A DNA stretch of 64,000 bases from Takakia lepidozioides (taxonomy: Eukaryota; Streptophyta; Takakiopsida; Takakiales; Takakiaceae), in assembly GCA_030704615.1 (NCBI GenBank), contig CM060732.1:8246001-8310000 (forward strand), given 5' to 3'. Below are positions 32,035-44,579 of the stretch, piece after piece. The translations under genes and the position numbers were made by a program. A model generated the notes under the pieces. The model searched no databases and had not been told where the DNA came from. It saw only the letters and a program-made list of their open reading frames with translations. The first letter of the stretch is position 1; each line of letters opens with the position of its first letter.

Positions 32035-32717
32035 TCTGTTTCTGGCCATTTTGATCTTTCAGACCAGTACTAACTCTTTTGTACTCCGAATCTGGCAGGG
32101 CACTTGGCTTCCCAACAGACTTTTTCCCAGTCTTGTTTGCAATCCCTCGCATGGCTGGGTACCTTGCACATTGGAAGGAATCGCTGGATGATCCTGACAC
32201 TAAGATCATGCGCCCTCAGCAGGTTACGGCCTGTTCTCTTTATAGGGCTCAATTATATCATCTCTCTCGCATCATGGTAGATGCTATCATAGGAAGCTGG
32301 AAAGACAAAGTAACCTGTATTCTGAAAGGTAACTAGCACTATTGGAGTAAACATTCCACAACGGAGTGGCCCTGACTGTCCCCTCCCCTCTCCAGTGATC
32401 GTTAACCTCCCAATGGTTGATAACAGTATGCAATGGGTGAGTGTTTGAGGAATTTTTTTGGCCTAGTGTGAATCTTTGATGTATATGCTGTCTCTGAAGT
32501 TAAAGGCAACATGCAATTCGAGAGATTATGCAGCTGCGGCGTGGTGGGTTAGAAGCGAATATGACATTGTGTTCTGGTTGCTTCTCAGTGGTACACAGGA
32601 GTGTGGCTCCGCAATTACGTGCCTGTCACCAACCGCAATGAGCTGGTTCAAGCAGAGAAGATGGGCCAACTTGCTGTATCAAATGCTACCCGGCGTCGTA
32701 TGGCTGGAGTCATTTGA

Positions 32718-33366
32718 TGATGTGACAACTTTGATCTTAGATTCATCACATTTCAGCTCCGCAAGAGAGCAGTAAGAAGATGGAAACAAGTTGTCTGCCA
32801 TACATTGGGGGGGTGTTAAATAAAATTTGATTAACAGCTTCCTCACATTCTTATTCAAACTGGTTACGTGTCTCAATTTCAACAACTTTACTTCAGCTTC
32901 ATAGTTTATCAGTTCATCAGTGGCACTTACGGTAAGGGATGTATTCACCACAAAACAACCCCCCCACCTTATATTTGTTGTCTAGCACTTATTTAGTAGA
33001 CTGTATCGAAGCATGTTCACCTCAGGTAGTGGGAGTGGCATTCTAGAAACAGAGGAGACAGCATCTCAGTTGATAGAAACTGCGTGGAGGCATGTGAGGT
33101 TAGGAGTCGGCACATTGAGAGATGTCATTGGCATTTTAGGAAGGAAATGCAAGTTTGTTGGCCACGATGTCAGTCTAAATCCATGAACCTCACATTTAGT
33201 GAAAATTCATACAAAAAACTTTGTCACTTAATACTAGGCATGGATTGACGACGGTCCATGTAAGTGAACACAACAGCACCTTCTGAAGGCTCAACCTGCC
33301 TTGGAGAAAGGATCAACTTGATTGCCAGTGCCTCTGATTCAATGATGACATTTTTTATATCCCTTA
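32718..33366. other. Intergenic after citrate synthase
   Basis: Presumed 3' UTR of citrate synthase, then AT-rich sequence with no recognisable gene. 33210-33366 may be 3' UTR of the minus-strand block that follows. Confidence 0.4.
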
Positions 33367-33927
33367 TCACTCCGATAAGAAGCGCACCATTCTCTCTAGT
33401 ACAGGAGATATCGGTTTCTTGATGGTCAAGAGTGGCTCTTGTCCGCGAGGTGTTTGAAGAGGCGAATTTCGGCCTACGATACTCAAGGGATCAAGGTTAA
33501 TTCTGGGAGAATAGTCGGAATAAATAATCTTCCGTATGGGCTGGCGTTCCTGGGCTGGTGATGACTTCAAATTCATCCCAAAATGCATTGCCTTTGTGCC
33601 TAGTCCCAAGTGCAATGGTTGTGGTTGCTGGCGTCTAGGTGACTGAAGCTCAGGTAAGCGAAAGCCAATCCCAGGCCTCCCTTGCTGTCCATCGCCACTT
33701 CTGGCTGTGGGGGGCATGGCAAACCCTGGCTTCGATCTTGAGGGATCTAAGGCAAGCATGCGGGGAGTTCTGGGCATGGCACGGGCAGCAGCCTCTGCGG
33801 ACATTACCTCGGTAGATTTCACAGGACTGCGTGCCAGTAAGATTCGATGCTGATCCACCCAATTGCGTGCTCTCCAGAACCGGAGCTGCTGCTTTAGCTT
33901 CAGCTGCACCAGCCCCAACACCAGCAT
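33367..33927 (-). other. Exon-like block of an unidentified gene
   Basis: An open frame of 186 codons with a basic Pro/Ser-rich composition, including LDPSRSKPGFAMPP, GLGTKAMHFGMNLKSS and SPRINLDPLSIVGRNSPLQ, ending ISPVLERMVRFLSE-stop. The regular amino-acid use and a terminal stop favour a real last exon, but I recognise no family. The frame upstream of 33870 changes (AGAAEAKAAAPVLE), so a splice site or frameshift lies there. It may belong with the minus-strand blocks at 36181-38345, separated from them by the LINE at 34280-35935. Confidence 0.4.
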
Positions 33928-34258
33928 ATGTTAAACTAGTTTATTATTACTTGTTTAGATATCGCGGTCTTGACGCCATTCAAGTATGCCATATTTAGAG
34001 GTCGATTTTTCAAAGATTTTCTAGAGCTGTACTATCCACACCCCCTAGCCCACCCAACAAGGCCCTATAGACAACATACAAAAAGAAATGAATATGAAGA
34101 AACTCAAATTCTCTTTTGTTTTCCGTATATGCATTGCTTGCCTTTCCCTGTCTCCAATGAAGAGGCACAGTGAGTTCGTTACTGAAAATGCATTAGGCAA
34201 CTCAGTAGGAATCAACCTTAACTTGGATGTTGGATAGTGCATCACAAAAGCAATTGGG

Positions 34259-34279
34259 ACAGAGAGAGAGAGAGAGAGA
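34259..34279. repeat. (ga)n microsatellite at a LINE 3' junction
   Basis: About ten ga units directly abut the LINE 3' end, the same kind of site as at 26294-26307. Confidence 0.9.
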
Positions 34280-35935
34280 TTGTACTCATAAGACGTTGTT
34301 TGCCGTAGCCTTGTGGCCATTGACCCCGCGCCCAGTTTGAGCGGGAACAAAAGGGACAGAACCTACCTCTGTCAGGGGCTGACGTTGGTAGTAAGACTTA
34401 CCTCCATATAAAGAATTAATCCGGGTTTTCCAGATATCCTCTAGAAATCCCTTCACACAAGCATCAATCTGCTGTGTGTGATTTGCCCAAAAACTAGGCC
34501 TCAGGAGGGCCTGGGCTTTTGGCTCAGCCTCGAGACTTTCAAAGTTGGTAAACAGGGGTACGGGCACAATTCCCTTAATAGATTTGAAGAGAGCGTCTCT
34601 TTGGTGAGAGAACCCCGGACAGTGTATCAGAAATTGAATACTGTCTTCAGATTGCCCACACAACGGGCAATTGCACTCTCCCTTTCCTCTTTGCTTCTGT
34701 TTGCTGTTCAAAGGTAGGCTTCCTGCCCTGAGTTTAAATTTCAGTCTAGTGCCGAGAGTGGGTAGACCCTTGAGGTCATCCAAGATGTCCTCCCCCATGT
34801 CACAGACTGGAAACAAGTTCAGGGAAGTTTTCTGCCTAACTTCATTTTCATCAGACAATCTCATGGCAACAGACATGGCTGAGGACACTACAGCCTCTAA
34901 GTCAGATTTATCCAGCAGGGTCAAGACTTGCGGATCCAGGTCCAGGTCCTTGAGGATCTCTTCTACTCTCTTCTGCCAGGACTTAGCCTGTTTGACAGGG
35001 CGGTCCTGTTTCCAAGATATAGAGTCGATTAATTTAGGATATCTGGTGTTGGACATATGTTGCAGCTGACCCCACCATCTGACCTTGAATTCATCTCGTC
35101 GGGAGCTTAAGGACGGAATGCCAAACTCACCCCGAACAGCCACATTGGCTGTTTTGGAGCATGCTGACATACACTCCTTAAGCACCCCCACTTGAATGGA
35201 TTCTAGAGAGACTTAGCCTGGTTGGAGTTATCAACCCATATAGCAGATCCGTACTCCAAGGCAGGTCTAATAACGCGACAAAGCATGGTTTTCTTAACCT
35301 CAGAGTTGACCCCTCTGCAGTGGAAAAATTTAGTGAGCCCCAGAGCTTTGCCCTTGCCAGTTTGAACAACTTTCCGGATATGTGCATCCCAATTACAATT
35401 GGAGGAGAACTCAATGCCCAGGTAAGTGTAGGAAGGGAGGACCGGGATCTCTTGGCTACCCCACTGCCACTTAAGATCACTTCCTCCCTCTCCTCTGTCG
35501 TTGAATGCTACCACTGCACATTTGCTGACATTAGCCTCTAGCCCCCAAAGATCAAAGTATCTCTTCGCGCAATCAATCAACTCCTGGAGATTGGTTGGAG
35601 TCTCCCCTATGCCTGCGAAGTCATCCGCAAACATAAGGGCTGGTATGGTGGTATCACCCACCCTTAACCCAAATCCCTCACTTTCCACATCCTCGAGGAG
35701 TTGATTGATGAAAACATTGAAGAGCAGAGGGGAGAAAGTACATCCTTGAGCTACACCTTGGTCTATGTCAAAGAAGTTGGACTTCTGTCCGTTAACAGTG
35801 ACACAGCTACAAGTTGTGGACAACTCTCCACATCTTTCCCTTGATCCCACAAGACCAGAGGCGGAACCATAGGCCATCTCTCCACACTGTGTCATAAGCC
35901 TTTTTGACATCCAGGAAAAAGACATAAGAAAGAAA
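34280..35935 (-). mobile_element. Long LINE copy including part of the reverse transcriptase
   Basis: The longest copy of the family. On the minus strand it begins within RT motif A (FFLDVKKAYDTVW near 35885-35920). It continues GVAQGCTFSPLLFNVFINQL and ALMFADDFAGIGET (the RT catalytic FADD), then YLGIEFSSNCNWDAHIRKV, and the same zinc-ribbon and C-terminal region as 30985-32034, to which it is almost identical. A one-base shift separates the frame 35925-35203 from 35191-34286. Another shift lies near 35830, before the GQKSNFF block, so this copy is dead. The 3' end abuts (ga)n. The 5' target duplication could not be placed. I cannot assign the LINE clade. Confidence 0.9.
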
Positions 35936-36180
35936 CCAGTGGTCTGCAGAACATAGAAAACCTTACAGTGCCTTAACTAAATTGGCAAACTGAGAGAAAT
36001 TTGAATTTTGACTACGAAACTGCTGATTGAGAGTTGTGTTTGAATGTGTAATTAAGCTCTTCAAAAGAGTGGTGAGTTGACAACAGCACTTATGTGGAAG
36101 GCATCTATAAAGGGAAAAAATCAGATACATGTAGACTGTATTTCAAAAGATGCATCCCTAGCAGATGGATAACTATAGTC

Positions 36181-38345
36181 ATACCATCTCTTTGCGCATC
36201 ATTGCCAGCTCTGTGGTCATCTTCACCTTCTCGGGGTGATCCGTCGTCGTCGTCGTCATCATCATCATCATCAAGCATGCCTCCCATTGTTCCACCCTTG
36301 GATTACCACAGGCTCCAAGATTAAGCTTCTCTCACTAGATAAACATGCGAAATCTGAGAATGAAGAGGTAATTGGTGTCCACCTAAATGCATTGAACTGA
36401 AATTTATATAAGCATAACATTATTATGTAATATAAAATTTTCAGATGTTATTAGGATGATCTGGTCAAGTTACAGAATAGCTTATATCCGAAATTTTGAC
36501 TTCTGATCTTTTCATGTCCACTAAGTGTAAGGTCCCTGTGGTCCTAGAGCACGATTCATAGAGCAACTGTTTGTCATATGTCTACTCGTACAATCTACTC
36601 AGATACAGTCAATGCTAGCTGTTGAATTGCTACAGAATCCCATGTAACGGAATTGGCATCCGCACTAGAAGCAATTTGGCTAGTCATGGTGCAAAACCCA
36701 GACCATAACCATCTTGGGAGTGCTATAAGAGTACATCTTTAAAACAGAAAGGTGTCCAATCATACTCTGACAGGAAAAAGGTTACACTCAATAACTCAGC
36801 CTTCCCCTGAACTGTGTAGAACCTGATGTCTTAACCACCAAAACTCACAAGAGAATATACAAATGAATAGTCACCATGGAAAGGAAACTCTCTGTTTGCA
36901 CACCCTGGCTCCTTGTTGGCCCTTGATCCTCCAGACCACACTCGGCCTTTCTCCGAAGCATCCTGACCTCGGACTGGCGAGCTAAGGTTTGATCTAGAGC
37001 TATGTGTAGTGCTGCCAATATCAGATGTTGTCTTTTGCCCATCTGACCCGGAGCCTGAGGCAGCTGTAGAGGCCCCATACAACAAAGACGCCTGGAAACT
37101 GGAAGGGTTGTCTGCGCTACTGCTATCTGCACTTTGCCTGCTTGATGCAATTGGACTACTATATGCACTTGAACTACTGTACACACTTGGACTACTATAC
37201 ATGCTACTGAGCTCAGGCTTTGCTTTAACCCTTGCTTTTGCAGCTTCATAGAGGGCATCTGCACCACCGCCGCCCCCAAACCCACTGCCACCACCACCAC
37301 CACCTCTTCCACCTCCACCGCCTCCACCTCCACCACTACCCCCTCTGCCATAGCCCCCACCAACACCACTCCCACCCCCATAGCCAGCACCTACACCCCC
37401 GGCCCCACAGCCACCCCCACCGCCACCTCTACCTCCACTCCCATGATCACCACCACCCCCATCCTTTTTCCTTTTCTTCTTTTTTGATCTCCCTCCTTGC
37501 CCCCCTCCCCCTCCTCTCCCTTCGCCATCACTGGCATCTTCTCAATCGTCACTGCCTGCTTTCTCTCCCGCCTTCAACTTCTTATGAAGTCTCCCATCTA
37601 CACAAACAGAAGTAGATATACTTTTTCAAGTGATGCAACTTGGAGCTCATGTGTTGGTTTAGTTAGTGTAGACATGCTTAATAGTAATTAATACATTAAT
37701 GTGCATTAATGTGCATCGTCAAAGAGTGAGCTCAATATAAACCACCAGATCAAAGCTTTGATAATCTTGGAAAGCAGCCTCAAAATTAGCACATTCCAGC
37801 AGATGCCCACATTGAGGGTCACCAAATCTGCTGGATGTACCATGCAATTCATGAGATTAGTGCAGGCTTACCACCATCAGAACTTCCACCATGTTTCAAT
37901 TTTTTACCCTGCAACAATGCAACAAGATGAATCAAGCCTGCAGAAGGCATCATGAAGAGTACATTTCAAGAAGTCAGGTGAGACACAACATCTACAGATG
38001 TGATAGTTTGGAGAGACTATCCCAGATTGTATAGTAAAACCTCAATGATTTTGGATTGTACATAGTTCAGATTCCATATAAGTTTGTATTGCTGTTAAAA
38101 ATGGCTTATGAAGGGTTTTTTCTCCATTCCTTACTGGCTAAAAGATAGCTGGTGAGTGTGAATGCTTTCAAATTGTAGCTCTCTGATCATATAAAAAAAC
38201 ACACTAGCTCCTAATTTCTGTACACGCAGGGGAAACAGTAAACGGATTGGAGGATTTGAGATCACATACCAATTCAGTGGTGGAACTTGCGCTGCCGGAA
38301 TTCTTGCCCCCAAGAAGGTCATCCACCTCCCCCTGCAACCCATCG
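36181..38345 (-). other. Exon-like blocks of an unidentified Gly/Asp-rich protein gene
   Basis: Three blocks on the minus strand look coding and end at plausible donors: 38345-38257 (WEDKIDGLQGEVDDLLGGKN, then SGSASSTTEL/gtatgtg), about 37590-36850 (a Lys-rich KKKKRKK patch, a long Gly-rich run, then ALYEAAKARVKAKPELSSMY and a Ser-rich tail), and 36288-36181 (an acidic run of ten Asp, or in another frame HPEKVKMTTELAMMRKEM/gtatga). No domain is recognised. The opposite strand of the Gly-rich run reads as a His/Pro-rich frame, which is a shadow. They may form one gene with 33367-33927. Confidence 0.35.
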
Positions 38346-38889
38346 ATTTTGTCTTCCCATCCTTTGGTTTTGAATTGACACATATGAACTTTATTTTAAG
38401 ATACCTAGCCTGAGCATTCAAGCATAGACTGGTGAACATGGGGGCAAGGGTCAGGTAGGGAAGAATCAAAATATTATGCATATTAGGTAGAAGTCCCAAC
38501 ACAACACATGGATTCACCTGGATTGGGATAACGGAGGGACTGGAACACAGGACGAAAATGGTCAAGGGTACTAAGGATATGTCTGAAGTCAGGAAACCAA
38601 GTTGTATCTCCCCCGAATCGACCCAGCAGGACTATAGACACGGCCAAAAATGACATTTTGTCCCCAGGTTTCTTTCCTCGGCCTCTCCTCATTCAGCCCT
38701 AACGAGCTTGTTGCTGCAACTTACTTCAACCTCTCCTTGCGGTGACAAATTGTTGTTTTCATAGGTCCCAGTATGATGTGCTTTCCAAGTGGACATCGCA
38801 AGGAATCCTTTGGAATACAAGATATGCCACAGTGTGACCACTATGTTCTTCCAAATGACACATACGACCTTTGAGAATGACAAGTTTTG

Positions 38890-39232
38890 AACATCTGCAG
38901 AGGCTGAGGGAGGGGAGCCACAGGAGGCTGTGCCAGCGACAAAACGCTCGGACAAAAGACGACTTTCTTCGCCATTAGTGTCATGTAGCACTCTGTCGGC
39001 AATTTGCAACAAAAAGGTGCAGAGCGTCAGGCATTTAATACGGATAGCGGACCAGTTGCATGTGATTCCCTCACCGTGCGAAGAGTTTGTCGCAGGTGTA
39101 GGTTGTCTATCAACTCCGCTTCTAGTATGTCAATGGGATATTCCCATTTTAATTCCTCCAACGGACATTTACTACGGCAGAGAAGTCGATCGCAGAGGCA
39201 GACTCCAAGAGATTGCTTGAACTTCATTCGTC
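38890..39232 (-). other. Two exon-like blocks, unidentified
   Basis: 39205-39080 reads EELKWEYPIDILEAELIDNL then HLRQTLRT before a gtgaggg donor. 38984-38890 reads VLHDTNGEESRLLSERFVAG, then TASCGSPPSASADVQNLSFS, before a gtcgtatg donor, with an acceptor cgacag just ahead of it. The two join in phase, which supports a real spliced gene. No family recognised. Confidence 0.35.
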
Positions 39233-39742
39233 CTCCTTGTAAATGCCTCGCCAATGGCATCACATGGGTTTATCTATAGATTTGGTACTTCAGAGTTTGA
39301 TGACAGCACGAAAATGCAGGAAAGCTGGAAATACCGAAGTATTCAGTCCGTGGAGGTACTCCCTCATATCAGCATCTTGCACATGAAGCAAGATTTCATC
39401 TTATTAACCCCTAAAGGACAAGGGCCAATTTTTGCCAAGACCTCAAAAGCTGGACCCTGGCCCTCTAAAACATTTGTATCTTGAGATTTACTAAGGCCCT
39501 GTACAACTAACCGTTGGAATATACTCCCAACTACCCCACCTGTTACCATTTTTATTTTATTTTTGGTTACCATTTTTCCCACCCTGTTCAACTAGAAAAT
39601 TTAAGAACTTTGATTTTTGACAATTATGACATATATTAGTACAGCCTTTATCAGATTGTCCCGAAGTTTTCTACTTCGTTTGACGGGCAACAAGATAATA
39701 TCAATCATATCCATTGCTCGCACATGTTTGAGGGTTTGACAG

Positions 39743-39954
39743 AGTGTTGTACCGGTATATAGGGTATTGCCTGGTATCTAATACCAAACCAGTGTGGTAT
39801 CATTTGGGAGAATACTTGGTCATATACCAGGACCGGGCCGGTATCGGTTTTTTCACACCAGCCACAATACCAGTACTCCCCCAGCGTCTTCCTGATTTAC
39901 TCTAGTATGTGTACTATATTATTTTATGTGTACATATGCCTACATATTTGTACT

Positions 39955-39990
<36 letters not shown>

Positions 39991-40229
39991 CTTGTATTTT
40001 ATTTTTTCACTTGATACTTGCTATTTGATAAACTTGTTATTCAATGATGGCTTTGGAATGATACCAGAATTGATATCTCATACCAGCTAGTATTGTGGTC
40101 ATGATACTCATACCAGTATCTGGAAAAAAATACATCTATTATTATATAGACCAGACTGGTATGAAAGTTTTGCGATATGGGTACCAGGACCAGTCTGGTA
40201 TGTCCTGAAACTGATACCAGTACAACACT
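39743..40229. mobile_element. MITE, 487 bp, with inverted termini and 10-bp direct repeats
   Basis: The terminal inverted repeat agtgttgtac-c/t-ggtat occurs at 39743-39758 and, inverted, at 40214-40229. The flanks are a perfect direct repeat ggtttgacag (39733-39742 and 40230-40239). A 9-11-bp duplication is typical of Mutator-like elements. The interior is AT-rich, contains (ta)n, and repeats the palindromic word ggtat/atacc many times. There is no coding capacity. Confidence 0.88.
39959..39987. repeat. (ta)n microsatellite
   Basis: About 14 ta units inside the MITE. Confidence 0.95.
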
Positions 40230-40304
40230 GGTTTGACAGTAGAATTCTAACTCTGAGGGCAACCAACACTCTAAATGGATAGATTTCAAGATAGAAAGTG
40301 ACCT

Positions 40305-40372
40305 CTCCACTTAAGGAATCCATGAGCTTTTTCGCAGCTGCTAACTCCGCCTCATGGCGCAGCATATATTGC
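40305..40372 (-). other. Exon-like block, unidentified
   Basis: Reads YMLRHEAELAAAKKLMDSLS then GE, helical and coding-like, with an in-phase gtcactttc after it. Family unknown. It could belong to the same minus-strand gene as its neighbours at 38.9-39.2 or 41.3-43 kb. Confidence 0.3.
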
Positions 40373-41255
40373 TGTCGAGATCACCCATACCAGCGACATC
40401 TAAAGTCAAACACATTTGAAGCCAAGGTTCTTCAAACTCCATAATCATGGGAAAAACATTTTGTAGAGCAATTTCATTAGATTCTTTTGAAGGTCCAAAA
40501 ATAAGAGATGGAGGGTTTCTTCAGCCTCCACCTCATTTTGGTGGGCTCTACTAGCTAGCAGGGCCTCCCTAAAAAAAGTTATTTTGGAACCTAAACCATT
40601 TACAAATGAATGGAAAGCTGTAGTTACTCCCTTCAACCAAACATGTAAACCCAAGTTTCATTCCAAGGAAAATCAGCGAGTGAGAAGCTGACACGATGAA
40701 GTAGGGGCGAGTGTGGAAAAGCAAGGGAAGGAGATTGTTCAATTTAGAGGGGGAGAGATTGTTCAATTTATGACGGGTAAGGAAATACGTGCACAATTGA
40801 ACCAGCCAATGGTGGGCTCATATTAGAGTTCTTGTTGGGTTGGAATTAGTGGAAACGTGTCAAAGGGTGAGGTGGCACGTGGGGGTGTCTCTAGGGTCTT
40901 TCGGAAGGCCCCTCCACCGCATGGGGTCTTCTCGAAGTCTCCAACGTCGCCTGCCAGGGCTATAAGGGGGTGCTCACTGCTCGCCTCACTACTATATAAA
41001 TATAGTAAGTATTATAGTTAGTATTTAGGGGGCTCCCTCAAAGGGCCCCAAAAACAAATACATAGGACCATAGCTAAATTAGTATAGAAATGATATATAT
41101 AGAGTGAGAGATTAGAATTAGAGATTAGTTGCTAGCCATTCAATCAGGAGATTGTGCTATGCAGCTTTGCGAGCTGTGGACATGCATCAACATTTCATCT
41201 AGTGCAATTTTTATAATAGTCTCTCAGTTTGCTTACCAGAGACGAGCTTACTATG

Positions 41256-43010
41256 CTATAAGTCCGAGGTGCAGCAGCGAGGCTCACAAACCTTCGTGTG
41301 GGATTGAAGGCCTAACCGCTCGCGAAGGTCGTCTTGGGCATGCATCAGTGCAGCAGTTGGCGAAGACGGTAACCTCCAGTCACCATGCACGTCAGTACCC
41401 TCGGGTAGGTTGTTACCCGAAGAGTTTCCGCTCTTCACATCATCATCAGACTTTCCTTCATCTCCTGACTTGACTGCCGCTACCTCCCCTGGGTCGATCA
41501 CAACGCTTTACCAAGTGGTTAGTTGCTGCTTGGTAGATGGAACATCACACATATCTTGACAGAAAAGGATAAGGTTGCGAGGGCCAAGACGCCATATTGT
41601 GCACGAGAAAGTAGATTAGTAATGCTCGTACCTAGTCGCCTCAACCACACTCCAACACCGGTCAAGTCAATCACCTTCGTATGGTCGAGCAGCCCGGCCT
41701 GCCAAACAAACCAAAATCAGCCTGCATGATTCATAAGCACTCTCAACTATTCATTACATTGAACTGAGGTGATGAGATTGTAGCTTACGTTAATGAACTG
41801 TCACTGGCACGCTTACTATCAATTGCAAGACGTACTGTTTTGGTAAAAGTTCGAGGATACGAAGCGCTCCGTGAACAAGCTTGATCATCTAGTCTTGAAG
41901 CACCGGCTATCAAGCAAGATGGCACTTGTAATGTAACCTCTCCAACAAAAACTGTCAAACCTGGAATTCTTCACATATTTTGTGGAAATTTTGGAAGTCC
42001 TCAAGATTACTTTTAATAGAACTTGAATATAACTTTGAACGAGCTTTCTTTTCTGCGGACTATAGACGAAATATCCTCAGACGATCTACGGACGTTGTAC
42101 AAGGCTCTATAAACCATCTAACTTCGACAGGAAGCTTGCACTAACCAATTTCCGGGCATGCCTGATAACAAGGCTGGTGGCGCACATAGCGCCAGTGTCC
42201 TCTTTCTTGGCCTTTGTCCGATCAGTACTTACTGATTCTGGCGGATCTCTATAGGTACTTGGGACTTCCTCAACGTCTTCTGCAAGTTTAAGCTCGTGCA
42301 GCATCTGCGTGCGCATGTCAATCTTCTCCAGGGACACTTTCACCATCTTGAGGTAATCACTGAGGCTAATACTACTGTCACCACTGGGTATTGAAAAGCC
42401 TGCATCCTGCGAAACTCACATGTGTCAACCAATAACGATGAAGCAACTAAAATTATGTCTCCTGCACGACTCCCATGAAAATGAGATGAAAACGTGTACG
42501 CAACTTCAATGATGTACATCATCTGTGAACCAGGAGACCTCTAACCAAAGTTTCGTCTAGCCGCCTACATGTAAATCGCGACCTGCAGTACTCCAGGGAA
42601 GGCGGCGGGGTTTTACTTTCCTGAAAGCTTCCCCCGGCGACAAAGTATCAATCCGGATTGATCCAAGCCAAAAAGTTCATCAGAACTATGCCCTTCAAAT
42701 GACGAAGTTCGTGTTTGTAACTTGAAGTCACAAGCATGCATTTCATGATGACTGCAGTCAAGTTACTGCTAGCTGAACTGATGAGGGTGACGCTACAAGG
42801 TTCGAAACAACAACATACAAGCTAGAAGGCAGTTTACATACTCCAATGTACCTTCGCCCTATTGTACAAGTTTTCCTCGGCTTCGGTTTCGAAGAGCCAG
42901 TTGGTCTTTGGTTCTTCTTCAGGTGCTGCTCCCTTGGCCACTTGCTTCAGGTCTCTAGTGTCGACCGCGACATCCACCAAGGCTGCGCACTTCAGAGCAT
43001 TTTCTCTCAG
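41256..43010 (-). CDS. Unidentified multi-exon gene (exon set)
   Basis: Several blocks with good splice signals lie in the same order. 43010-42853 reads ALKCAALVDVAVDTRDLKQV then AKGAAPEEEPKTNWLFETEA, ending YNRAK/gtacat. 42409-42231, after a cag acceptor, reads DAGFSIPSGDSSISLSDYLK, MVKVSLEKIDMRTQMLHELK and LAEDVEEVPSTYRDPPES/gtaagt. A micro-exon may lie at 41700-41677 (AGLLDHTK/gtgatt). 41501-41256 is acidic and ends in a stop (IDPGEVAAVKSGDEGKSDDD, then HAQDDLRERLGLQSH). The middle of the protein (SLEKIDMRTQMLHELKLAED) looks like a coiled coil. I do not recognise the family, and the 5' end and intermediate exons are uncertain. An EST would settle the structure. Confidence 0.45.
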
Positions 43011-43524
43011 CATAAAAGCTCATCAACTGGTACATGGAGTGCAACTACAATTTAAACAAGTCTAACCCTCGTCAAACATGGCTCAGCTCATGTCTGACGA
43101 TGGATTCTGGAGCTTCCTTCAAAACTTCCTGATCCTGTGTCTTTTCCCCCTTCACCGACCCACCTGGGCCCAAACCTTTGGACTCGATCCCGGGACAGCT
43201 TGCAGAAAACTCCTAACAACCATCCCAAATGACAAATTACACAGACCTCAGTCAGCACTCAACATTAGAGTATTCAAAGTTCTCCCAACTGGAATCTTAC
43301 CTCTAGAGGATCTAGATTATACCTTCTCGCTCGAGTTCTAACTAGGACGCATGTAATCGTGTAGTAGCCACCAACAGATTGCTTCCCTCGGTCGATGCAT
43401 GCCGTCCGGACCTGGATTCTGAGCTCACTGTCGACGATTGGTGTCCGATTCACCTGGTCCAAGCTATCGTATATAGATCGAACCCGTTTATATCGCTCTT
43501 TCAGCAAAGTACCAACCGGAAAGT

Positions 43525-43541
43525 GGGGGGGGGGGGGGGGA
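43525..43541. repeat. Homopolymer G run
   Basis: About 16 consecutive g, a likely sequencing or assembly weak point. Confidence 0.9.
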
Positions 43542-43559
43542 GACTCGGGGGGCTAATTT

Positions 43560-43708
43560 AGTGTCCTACCACTCCGCCAGTCGCCAGTAGTTAATCATGA
43601 AAAGAGTAGTGCTTCCCTGCTCTATGATACTTAGGACTAGTATATTATGCTTGCTTCGGGTTTTCTCCTGTCTTTTCTCCTTCACTATCCCTAACATGGT
43701 ATCAGAGC
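43560..43708 (+). mobile_element. LTR-retrotransposon relic: LTR end plus tRNA-Met primer-binding site
   Basis: tggtatcagagc at 43697-43708 matches the initiator-tRNA-Met primer-binding site of plant LTR elements. It directly follows a sequence ending ctaaca, as expected for an LTR 3' end. The preceding ~130 bp are pyrimidine-rich like the end of a Copia LTR. The start of the LTR is not identifiable and no coding region follows. Confidence 0.6.
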
Positions 43709-44510
43709 ATGAAGTGACTGTAGGCCGCCAAGCAAAAATCAGCAGCAAAAGTTAATAAAGTCTTAACATGGTAGCATGATTCAGAAAACTCGGGGCTAGG
43801 CTGGTGTCACAGGTGTGCCATGGTCGTGTTGAACTGAGACATAGCCGCTCGGGCTGGTGTCGTGAAGCAGGCCACGATCCGGAGCTAAGAAGAATATGAC
43901 GGAAAGTTATCACACTTGCTAGGTTGCATGCTACCAGTTCGGGTTAAGGCCAAGTGACGATCATCAGGTTCATGACGCCCGTGGGGATTGCTTATCCATG
44001 AGCAGAAACCGAGCAGAAAATTCAGTGAGCAGAATTCTGCTCACGCTTCAGCATCTTGTCGTCTTATAGTCTTATAACCGCGGACGCCTATTCGACTTAT
44101 AACATCTATTACTGCGCAGACTGGCCAGAATTACAAGCTCGGGTATGGATGGATGAATGGAGGATGAATGTTGGTATTACGAATGACACATGGATGAATG
44201 AAATAAATGTAGTGCAGTGTGTTCTAGAGTATGTTGGCAACAATGAATCCACATTGCTGAATTGATTGAGGAGGGGTATGGATGGTTGATAGTGAGGCTC
44301 AAACCCAATTGGAAAGAAGGCAAAAAGGTGAACTGGTGCTTCATAAATAAACGTTCAAAAACATGCGATTCATTCCGACAAAGAAGATCCACTGCTATAG
44401 GAGCTACTGTTCAAAACGAAGGCAGAACTGTCAACAAAGACGCTAGCCCTGCTCTTCAGAAAACTATGTCTGTCGTGAAGCACAGAAGGGGGAGATGTTT
44501 GTAGACTATA
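43709..44510. other. Unassigned, possibly internal remains of the LTR element
   Basis: Non-coding sequence after the PBS, then a frame at 44056-44265 (VWMDEWRMNVGITNDTWMNE) without recognisable features. Confidence 0.4.
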
Positions 44511-44579
44511 TTCCGATAGCTGAAGGTCCAGATTCAGCAATAGGGTATGTCACCCTACAAATCGGACATTTATCTTTGG

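Noticed and set aside
37232-37615. His/Pro-rich plus-strand frame
   Set aside because: It is the antisense shadow of the Gly-rich minus-strand block.
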